12,383 nt of DNA, from contig SKLC01000124.1 of NCBI GenBank assembly GCA_007123425.1, forward strand, positions 1 to 12,383. Reading direction: 5' to 3'. Position 1 is the stretch's first letter, and the number at the start of each line of letters is the position of its first letter. The notes below the pieces were generated by a model, which did no database searches, had not been told where the DNA came from, and was given only the letters and a program-made list of their open reading frames with translations. The translations under genes were made by a program, and so were the position numbers. This DNA is from Nitriliruptoraceae bacterium. GTDB taxonomy: Bacteria > Actinomycetota > Nitriliruptoria > Nitriliruptorales > Nitriliruptoraceae. This document shows positions 5,700 to 10,675 of the stretch, in pieces.

Positions 5700-7274
5700 T
5701 CAGAAGGGCAGGTCGTCGTCGGGCCCGCTGCCGTCACCGGCTGCAGGCGGTGGAGCACGGCCGTCGCCGTGGCCGGGTGGCGCAGGACCGACGTCGTCCC
5801 CGGGTGGGGCGCGTCCCTCGCCCTCGTCGTCCCCGGGTGGGGCGCGTCCCTCGCCCTCGTCCGCGCGTGCCGGCGGGGCGCGTCCCTCGCCGTCGTCGGC
5901 GCATCCGGGTGCGGCATGCTCGTCGTCGGTGGATGGGGGCCGCCAGGTGGTGGGCAGGGTCGTGGTGGTCAGGCCGGTGGGCTGGTGGCGCCAGGTGCGT
6001 CGTCCGTCGGGATGCTGACGGCAGCGCCAGCTGCCGGGTTCCTTGGCGTGGTTGTCGATGGCGCACAGCGGTGCGAGGTTGTCGGCGTCGGTGCGCCCGT
6101 CACGGCTGTAGGGCAGGGCGTGGTCGGTGTCGCAGACGCGGGCGGCCACGGCGCACCCGGGGGCGGTGCACGTGTCGTGCACCGCCAGGGTGGCCTCGGC
6201 CAGCCAGCCGGGCACCTTGCCGGTCCTTCGCCCCACTCCCACGATGCGGCCCTGGTCGTGCAGCACCAGCCGCAGGGTGGTGCCGTGCCGGTCAGCCAGC
6301 AGCCGGGCGGTGGCGGCGTCGAGCCACATCGCGCCGCCGGTCATCGTGGTCAGCAGGGTCGCGGCCTTGTCGGGGGCGAGCCGCAGCAGCGTCTCCACGT
6401 CGAGGCGCACCACGTACGAGGCCGGTACGGGCGCCCGCCCACCATCGCCGTCCGGCTCGGTGGTGCACAGCTCGATCAGCTTCTCGGCACGGCTCTGGGC
6501 GAGCTGGCGGCCGGTGGCCTCGCCCTTCTCGGTGCCGGCATCCTGGCCGAAGCCCTCACGGCTGCCGGTGTCGGGGGTGTCGGGGGCCAGCCGGTTGTCG
6601 ATCGCTGCGAACCCGCCCGGGCCGAAGTCGCCGTACAGGGTCCCCCCGGTGCCGTCCAGCCTCGGTTGCATGGCGAGGAAGTCCACCTCCGGCGCCCCGT
6701 CGGCCCGCTCACCGTCCCCGGCGGGACGCTGGTGGGCGTCCAGGACCTGCGAGATCACGCAGAGCAGGCTGTCCGGGTCCGGTCGTGTGCCCGCCAGCCC
6801 GAGGGCACGGGTCAGCTCCTGGTCGATCTGCTGGTCATGATCTGAGGACAGGCGCTGCACCCGGAGCGCGATGGTCCGCAGCTGCGCCCACGACAGCCGC
6901 CCCGCCCGGAACTCGCCGTGGACGCCGGGCAGTCGGCGGCAGGCCTGTGCGGCCGTGGCCAGCATCCTGCGGTCGCTGCGGGTGCGGCCCGCCAGCCCGG
7001 CGAGCCACCGCTCGATCGGCAGCCCGGTGGCCGCCTCCGACAGCGAGGTGTCCTCCGCCAGGATCAGGGTGTCGATGACCCGCACCAGCAGCCGGTCCAC
7101 CGCAGCCAGGTCCTCCAGCAGTCCCGCCAGCTCGGGTGCCTCCGCCAGCACCGGCAGACCGAACGGCGGGCCCTCGTCGACGCCGCATCGGCCACAGCAG
7201 CAGTCCCCGCCGCCGGGCGGGGTCCGCCGTGGCTCACGGCCACGGTCATGGCGATCATCGTGCTCGTCGGTCAT
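5700..7274 (-). CDS. DUF222 / HNH endonuclease-like protein with SSB-like C-terminal tail
   Basis: A 524-aa protein of the DUF222–HNH family that is abundant and often multicopy in actinobacteria; cellular role generally unknown. An N-terminal segment holds a cysteine cluster (C24–C26, C29). The helical DUF222 region spans about 45–330 (AAVDRLLVRVIDTL, TRSDRRMLATAA, RLSWAQLRTIA). The HNH module (369–411) has Cys pairs C369/C374 and C404, DTDHALPY (H385), DADNLAPLC (N399) and then DNHAK instead of the usual HHxxK. A disordered Gly/Pro/Asp tail built on 11-residue repeats (about 457–490) leads to the terminal DDDLPF, like the tip of SSB. The ATG at 7274 was chosen over GTG 7322, which would add 16 residues; neither has a good ribosome site. 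It reads in the same direction as the two small genes upstream and may be cotranscribed with them. Confidence 0.9.
   Translation of the reverse strand: MTDEHDDRHDRGREPRRTPPGGGDCCCGRCGVDEGPPFGLPVLAEAPELAGLLEDLAAVDRLLVRVIDTLILAEDTSLSEAATGLPIERWLAGLAGRTRSDRRMLATAAQACRRLPGVHGEFRAGRLSWAQLRTIALRVQRLSSDHDQQIDQELTRALGLAGTRPDPDSLLCVISQVLDAHQRPAGDGERADGAPEVDFLAMQPRLDGTGGTLYGDFGPGGFAAIDNRLAPDTPDTGSREGFGQDAGTEKGEATGRQLAQSRAEKLIELCTTEPDGDGGRAPVPASYVVRLDVETLLRLAPDKAATLLTTMTGGAMWLDAATARLLADRHGTTLRLVLHDQGRIVGVGRRTGKVPGWLAEATLAVHDTCTAPGCAVAARVCDTDHALPYSRDGRTDADNLAPLCAIDNHAKEPGSWRCRQHPDGRRTWRHQPTGLTTTTLPTTWRPPSTDDEHAAPGCADDGEGRAPPARADEGEGRAPPGDDEGEGRAPPGDDVGPAPPGHGDGRAPPPAAGDGSGPDDDLPF
5793..5891. repeat. 33-bp in-frame tandem repeat inside the HNH gene
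   Basis: Two identical 33-bp units (5793–5825 and 5826–5858) are followed by a diverged third (5859–5891). Read on the minus strand they encode 11-residue units of the type DEGEGRAPPGD. Because the unit is a multiple of three, copy number can change without breaking the frame. The repeat adds length to a flexible acidic tail between the HNH module and the DDDLPF end. Confidence 0.85.
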
Positions 7275-7349
7275 GAACACGAGTTTGGCAGACGCCTGCG
7301 ACAACACCGCCGTGGACTTCACCCGACCTGGGGAGAACCCGGTGGCTTC

Positions 7350-7520
7350 TCACCCACCGTCGAGATGTTCGAGGGCCCCGCGCAGGTCCCGCAGGACCCG
7401 GTCGAGTTGGGCCTCGGTCGGCGAGGCGATCTGCTCGAGGGTCCCGACGGCGTCTTCGAGCAGCCCCCTCACCCGGTTGCTGGCGAGACTCACGAGCATG
7501 GCTTCCCAGTCCTCGTCCAT
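7350..7520 (-). CDS. Small hypothetical helical protein (56 aa)
   Basis: Not recognised. The ATG at 7520 lies 2 nt after the stop of the upstream small gene, and a weak ribosome site (GGGTGG, 6 nt before) is present. The product is acidic, apparently all-helical and amphipathic, with heptad-like hydrophobic spacing (MLVSLASNRVRGLLEDAV, then LDRVLRDLRGALEHL). There is no signal peptide, membrane segment or cysteine. Tight spacing on both sides, the G/C bias at codon third positions and the helical composition support a real gene, but its size makes this uncertain. A longer in-frame extension upstream is Arg/Gly/Pro-rich and overlaps the neighbour, so I rejected it. Possibly a partner of the 136-aa protein encoded just before it; function unknown. 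Confidence 0.55.
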   Translation of the reverse strand: MDEDWEAMLVSLASNRVRGLLEDAVGTLEQIASPTEAQLDRVLRDLRGALEHLDGG

Positions 7521-7522
7521 GG

Positions 7523-7933
7523 TCACGCCACCCGGACGCTGGCCGAGCAGTGCCCCAGCGCGGTTCCGCGGGCGGGTGTCTCGCTGCTCAGGTCGAGGAC
7601 ATCGCCCATCCTGCCTGCTGCCAGGGCGAGGAGTTCCGCGGCGTCGGCCAGTGCCTGTGGAGCGGCGACCTCCACCTCCAGCACGATGGTCCTCGCCTGC
7701 TCGAGGGCGTCGCAAGCCGGCTCGGCGGGGCCGGCGAGCTCTCCGAGTGCACGGATGTGCGTCTCGAGCGGTGTGGCCGAGGTGTAGGCGAAGCCCAACG
7801 CCGTCGCGGCGAGCAGGGACACGTGCGGCGATGGTCGTGCTTCCTCGGCGCTCGCTGCCGGGGGGTGGTCCGCACGCTGGGTGGTGCGTCGAAGCAGGGG
7901 GTCGCTCCCGCGGGAGGCGGCATGCTGGGTCAT
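7523..7933 (-). CDS. Hypothetical protein (136 aa), first gene of the minus-strand group
   Basis: Not recognised. The ATG at 7933 (MTQHAASRG) is preceded by a purine-rich GAGAGA about 7 nt upstream, a plausible ribosome site; an earlier in-frame start at 7969 lacks one. The first 40 residues look disordered (Arg/Pro/Ala/Ser-rich). Residues about 40–115 look like Ala/Leu-rich helices (LLAATALGFAYT, LADAAELLALAAGRM). The Ala-rich stretch near residues 42–50 is too short and broken by Tyr/Thr/Ser to be a confident membrane span. It faces the CTAGG inverted repeat and diverges from the DHp-like gene, so it is likely under shared control with it. Codon use matches its neighbours. It could be a regulatory or binding protein; no family assigned. 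Confidence 0.6.
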   Translation of the reverse strand: MTQHAASRGSDPLLRRTTQRADHPPAASAEEARPSPHVSLLAATALGFAYTSATPLETHIRALGELAGPAEPACDALEQARTIVLEVEVAAPQALADAAELLALAAGRMGDVLDLSSETPARGTALGHCSASVRVA

Positions 7934-7946
7934 GTTCGGTCTCTCT

Positions 7947-7965
7947 CGATGACTCGACGATGACT
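7947..7965. repeat. Direct repeat CGATGACT, 11-bp period
   Basis: Two copies of CGATGACT (7947–7954 and 7958–7965) start 11 bp apart, about one helical turn, 14–32 bp upstream of the start of the 136-aa gene. The spacing suits two protein monomers on the same DNA face, so these could be operator half-sites. Chance cannot be excluded. Confidence 0.4.
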
Positions 7966-7986
7966 GCACGGCACCAGGTCGTGCAG
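7964..7986. promoter_or_regulatory. Inverted repeat, operator candidate in the divergent gap
   Basis: CTGCACG (7964–7970) and CGTGCAG (7980–7986) are perfect 7-bp arms around a 9-nt spacer, with centre-to-centre distance near 16 bp. It sits upstream of the minus-strand 136-aa gene, immediately next to the larger CTAGG repeat. Such a layout is typical of a dimeric regulator site, by inference. Confidence 0.4.
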
Positions 7987-7993
7987 AGCCGCG

Positions 7994-8076
7994 CTAGGCA
8001 CCTAGGTCACCGGTCCCGCGGCAGCCTCCCGCACGCACCCTGTCGACCGCCTGCACCGGTGACCTAGGGACCTAGG
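7994..8076. promoter_or_regulatory. Long CTAGG inverted repeat in the divergent promoter region
   Basis: The left arm reads CTAGG (7994–7998), CA, then CCTAGGTCACCGGT (8001–8014). The right arm reads ACCGGTGACCTAGG (8055–8068), GA, then CCTAGG (8071–8076). The inner 14 bp of each arm are perfect complements and the outer CTAGG units match too, with two mismatched bases between; 40 bp separate the arms. CTAGG thus occurs twice per arm on an 8-bp or 7-bp step. CTAG is rare in GC-rich bacteria, and I noticed it nowhere else in the window. It lies between a minus-strand gene starting at 7933 and a plus-strand gene starting near 8135, so it is best read as a shared operator or looping site. TAGGGA (8065–8070) could also act as a −10 with TCGACC (8043–8048), spacer 16. 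Confidence 0.6.
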
Positions 8077-8122
8077 CGAGACCGGCGACCCGGTGGAGGA
8101 TCCTTCTGCGAGGCGCGTGACG

Positions 8123-8128
8123 AGAGGG
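8123..8128 (+). promoter_or_regulatory. Ribosome binding site deciding the start of the DHp-like gene
   Basis: AGAGGG is 6 nt before the GTG at 8135. Other in-frame starts (GTG 8093, GTG 8117) lack a site at proper spacing. Confidence 0.55.
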
Positions 8129-8134
8129 ATCGGC

Positions 8135-8341
8135 GTGACGGCGGTGATGATGCCGGTTGCCCGGCAGACGGTGGATGCGATGCAACAGAGCCTGTTCGCC
8201 ATCGCCCTGAGACTGCACACGCTGCGAACCCGGGTGGCGGACGAGGACCTCGCCGTCGAGATCGGGCGACTCGAGACGGAGGTCGACGGGCTCATCAGAA
8301 CGCTGCGCTCACAGGCGTCGCGCCCCGATCCCCAGGGTTGA
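8135..8341 (+). CDS. Small HisKA_3-like (DHp) protein lacking the phospho-acceptor histidine
   Basis: A 68-aa soluble protein that looks like two helices only. Its core, RQTVDAMQQSLFAIALRL (residues 10–27), lines up by eye with the dimerisation/phosphotransfer helix of DevS/NarX-type histidine kinases, whose pattern is R-D-L-H-D-x-x-x-Q-x-L-F-A-x-G-x-x-L. R10, D14, Q18, L20, F21, A22 and L27 agree, but the phospho-acceptor His position is Val13. The second helix (LAVEIGRLETEVDGLIRTLRS) resembles the second DHp helix, including the closing I-R-x-[IL]-R. No ATPase domain follows before the stop, and the next gene is a NarL/DevR regulator, the natural partner of such a helix pair. It may be a regulator-docking protein, an inhibitor or a kinase remnant. 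GTG 8135 is chosen on its ribosome site; GTG 8093 would give 82 aa. Homology is an eye comparison only. Confidence 0.6.
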   Translation: MTAVMMPVARQTVDAMQQSLFAIALRLHTLRTRVADEDLAVEIGRLETEVDGLIRTLRSQASRPDPQG

Positions 8342-8370
8342 CGGCTGATGCGTGGTCGATGCCGTACGGT
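8338..8370 (+). promoter_or_regulatory. Possible promoter of the response regulator gene
   Basis: TTGACG (8338–8343, overlapping the stop of the DHp-like gene) is a near-consensus −35, and TACGGT (8365–8370) fits a TAnnnT −10. The 21-bp spacer is longer than the usual 16–19, which weakens the call. Initiation near 8377 would leave room for the GAGGAG site at 8389. Confidence 0.35.
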
Positions 8371-8388
8371 GCTGAGCCTTCCCGACGC

Positions 8389-8394
8389 GAGGAG
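8389..8394 (+). promoter_or_regulatory. Ribosome binding site deciding the response regulator start
   Basis: GAGGAG lies 7 nt before GTG 8402 and supports it over the in-frame ATG at 8348, which would add 18 residues that do not belong to a receiver domain. Confidence 0.75.
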
Positions 8395-8401
8395 CGCGAC
8401 G

Positions 8402-9073
8402 GTGCCGCCCAGGGTGGTCGTCGTGGACGATCATGAGGTCGTGCGCACGGGGATTCGGACCGCGATCGAACAGGGCTCCAGTTCTCGCGGCTGTCAGGTG
8501 GTCGGGGAAGCCGCCACGGTCGCGGAGGCACGCGAGGTCATCGACCGGGCCGAGCCGGACATCGCCATCCTCGATGTGGTGTTGCCCGACGGCGACGGCA
8601 TCCAGCTGTGTCGCGAGATCCGTGCCCGGCACCCAGGGACTGCGTGTGTGCTGTTGACCTCGTTCCCCGAGCGCCGAGGAATGCTGTCCGCCGCGCTGGC
8701 GGGTGCTGCTGCGTATCTCGCGAAGGACCGCAGCTCCTCGGACCTCCTCGGGATCCTCGCGGCGGTTGCAGACGGGGAACGTCTGCTCGATCCCGACATG
8801 GTCGCGGTGCTGCTCGACGAGCTCTCGGCGAGCCCATCGGACGATGCGCTGCTGAGCGGGTTGACGCCGCAGGAACGGCGGGTCTTCGAGCTGATCGGGC
8901 AAGGGCTGTCGAACCGCCAGATCGCCGAGCAGCTGCACCTCGCCGAACGGACCGTGAAGAACTACACCTCGCGGATGCTCAGCAAGCTCGACATGGAGCG
9001 GCGCTCGGAGGCAGCGGCCCTCTCGGCGCGACTGGCGGAGCGCCGGGCGCTGAGGGAGGCACGGCAGCCGTGA
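8402..9073 (+). CDS. NarL/FixJ (DevR-like) two-component response regulator
   Basis: A 223-aa DNA-binding response regulator acting in the cytoplasm. The receiver domain (3–125) is complete: acidic pair D9–D10 in VVVVDDHEVVRTG, phospho-acceptor D58 in IAILDVVLPDGDG, switch residue T86 in VLLTSF and K108 in AYLAKD. A LuxR-type helix-turn-helix follows (about 151–212, LTPQERRVFELIGQGLSNRQIAEQLHL and TVKNYTSRMLSKL), very close in pattern to actinobacterial DevR/DosR. Start GTG 8402 is set by GAGGAG. Upstream by 60 bp is a His-less DHp-like gene instead of a full kinase; the kinase converging from the right is of the HisKA type, which normally does not pair with NarL regulators. The CTAGG inverted repeat upstream is a candidate target, by inference. 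All phosphorylation residues are present, so it should respond to a kinase encoded elsewhere or to small-molecule phosphodonors. Confidence 0.95.
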   Translation: MPPRVVVVDDHEVVRTGIRTAIEQGSSSRGCQVVGEAATVAEAREVIDRAEPDIAILDVVLPDGDGIQLCREIRARHPGTACVLLTSFPERRGMLSAALAGAAAYLAKDRSSSDLLGILAAVADGERLLDPDMVAVLLDELSASPSDDALLSGLTPQERRVFELIGQGLSNRQIAEQLHLAERTVKNYTSRMLSKLDMERRSEAAALSARLAERRALREARQP

Positions 9074-9076
9074 CCG

Positions 9077-10582
9077 TCAGGGTCGGTCGTCCACCGTGGC
9101 GGCGGGAAGCGTGAACCAGAAGCACGCACCGTGCTCGGCAGCATCGACCCCGATGCTGCCGCCGTGGTGCTCCACGATCCGCTTGCAGGTCGCCAGGCCG
9201 ATTCCGGTTCCGCCGACCTTGTAGCCCTCCTGGTTCCGGCCGAAGGGCTGGAAGATCACCTCGCGGTCCGCGGGAGCGACCCCACGTCCGGTGTCGGTGA
9301 CCGTGAACCGCCACCACGGCGCTGCCTGCTCGGCGTCGACCGTCACGACCAGTCGGCGCGCCGGATCACGGAACTTGACGGCGTTGATGAGCAGATTCTG
9401 GAACAGCAGTCGCAGTTGTGCGCGGTCGCCTCGGATCTTGGGCAGCACCCCGATGCGCAGGTCGGCGTCCGACCTCGCCAGGATCGGGCCGATCGACTCC
9501 ACCACTTCCTCGAGGAGCGCGCGGCTGTCCATGGCCTCGTGGGTGAGCTCGGCCTGCCCCATCTGCGCGAGCTGGAGCAGGCCCTCCACCGTCTCCGCCA
9601 GCTGCATCGTGACGCGACGGGCGACCTTCAGGATCTGCACCCCCTGCGCGTCGAGCCGGTCCTCGAACCTGTGAGCGAGCAGCTCGAGGAACCCGCCCAG
9701 CGTCGCCAGCGGGCTGCGCAGGTCATGCGCGACGACCGAGGCGTAGCGCTGCAGCTCGGCGTTGCTGCGCTCCAGTGAGCGGCTGGTGGCCTCGAGCTCG
9801 ATGCGGGCGCGCCTGCGGTTGCTGATGTCGACGATCTGGGCGATGAAGTACAGGGGCTCGCCGTCGTCGGCCCGGACGAGCGAGCCGCTGAGCAGTGCCC
9901 ACACGACCTCGCCCGACGGGCGCAGGTAGCGCTTGTCCATCTCGTAGTGCGCGATGTCGCCGGTCAGCAGCTGCTGCACGTAGCCGAGGTCGGTGTCGAG
10001 GTCGTCGGGGTGGGTGATGTGCTGGAACGTCAGCTCGAGCAGCTCCTCACGCGGCCGCTCGAGGATCTCGCTGACGCGATCGTTGACCTCGAGAAAGCTG
10101 CCGTCGAGCCCGACCAGCGCCATGCCGATGGGGGCGTTGGTCATCGCGAGCCGGAAGCGCTGCTCGGACTCCCGCAGGAGCGCTTCGGTGGCCGTGCGTC
10201 GGCTCACATCCCGCGAGCTCGTCTGGATCTCGATGATCTCGCGCGAGTCCGGGTGGCGGACGGCGTGCCCGTTGGTCTCGAACCACACGTACGTGTCGTC
10301 GGCGCGACGGATGCGGTAGACGACCTCGGCCAACCGGGAATCGGCCAGCACCCTCGCGTGACGCTCGCGCACCGCCGCGCGGTCGTCCGGGTGGATCAGC
10401 TCGTACGCCGAACGGCCGAGCAGCTCGTGCGGCTCGTAGCCCAGCAGCTCCCGGCAGGCGGGGGAGACGTAGCGGTAGCTGCCGTCGGGAGCGTGGCGTG
10501 CGAGCATGTCGGTGCTGTGCTCGACGAGCGCCCGCAGGCTGGTGAGCTCGTCCGGGACGGTCGGTTCCGGCCGTTCAGCCAC
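9077..10582 (-). CDS. Soluble sensor histidine kinase with two PAS domains
   Basis: A 501-aa kinase with no transmembrane segment, so a cytoplasmic sensor. It has PAS 1 with PAC (about 14–127; LVEHSTDMLARHAPDG, LIHPDDRAAV, SSRDVSRR), PAS 2 with PAC (about 137–255; ITHPDDLDTD, IVDISNRRRA) and a short coiled linker. HisKA follows with H-box SVVAHDLRSPL (H286), then HATPase_c with N-box NLLINAVKF (about 397–404), G1 DTGRGV (430–435) and G2 VGGTGIGLA (456–464). All catalytic boxes look intact. There is no receiver domain. GTG 10582 was chosen because GAAAGG lies 6 nt upstream; an in-frame GTG at 10621 would add 13 residues but its G-rich site abuts the codon. It converges on the response regulator gene with 3 bp between stops and follows the lactone oxidase gene by 93 bp. 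PAS ligand is unknown. Confidence 0.95.
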   Translation of the reverse strand: MAERPEPTVPDELTSLRALVEHSTDMLARHAPDGSYRYVSPACRELLGYEPHELLGRSAYELIHPDDRAAVRERHARVLADSRLAEVVYRIRRADDTYVWFETNGHAVRHPDSREIIEIQTSSRDVSRRTATEALLRESEQRFRLAMTNAPIGMALVGLDGSFLEVNDRVSEILERPREELLELTFQHITHPDDLDTDLGYVQQLLTGDIAHYEMDKRYLRPSGEVVWALLSGSLVRADDGEPLYFIAQIVDISNRRRARIELEATSRSLERSNAELQRYASVVAHDLRSPLATLGGFLELLAHRFEDRLDAQGVQILKVARRVTMQLAETVEGLLQLAQMGQAELTHEAMDSRALLEEVVESIGPILARSDADLRIGVLPKIRGDRAQLRLLFQNLLINAVKFRDPARRLVVTVDAEQAAPWWRFTVTDTGRGVAPADREVIFQPFGRNQEGYKVGGTGIGLATCKRIVEHHGGSIGVDAAEHGACFWFTLPAATVDDRP

Positions 10583-10588
10583 GACGCG

Positions 10589-10594
10589 CCTTTC
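10589..10594 (-). promoter_or_regulatory. Ribosome binding site deciding the histidine kinase start
   Basis: Read on the minus strand, GAAAGG lies 6 nt before GTG 10582, favouring it over GTG 10621. Confidence 0.5.
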
Positions 10595-10631
10595 TGTCCG
10601 GTGCCGCTTCGTGGCCGCCACCCCTCCCGGA

Positions 10632-10652
10632 CGGCCGCGTGACCCACGGCCG
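10632..10652 (-). terminator. Hairpin between lactone oxidase and kinase genes, weak terminator candidate
   Basis: Two CGGCCG copies (10632–10637, 10647–10652) can pair across a 9-nt loop, 24 bp after the lactone oxidase stop. No T-run. It could reduce read-through into the kinase gene, but stem length is modest. Confidence 0.3.
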
Positions 10653-10675
10653 AGAGCTCGGGCCCTCGACGGCGC

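Noticed and set aside
5793..5891. CRISPR array
   Set aside because: The 33-bp units are contiguous with no spacers and lie in frame inside a coding sequence.
5310..7078. Two long plus-strand frames across the HNH gene
   Set aside because: Both are shadows; the minus strand encodes a recognisable DUF222/HNH protein, while these read as Gly/Val or Arg/Pro low-complexity.
7994..8076. Invertible promoter or integration site
   Set aside because: The arms could serve a recombinase, but no recombinase or integrase gene is in the window, and the spacer holds no complete promoter that would flip. A regulator site is simpler.
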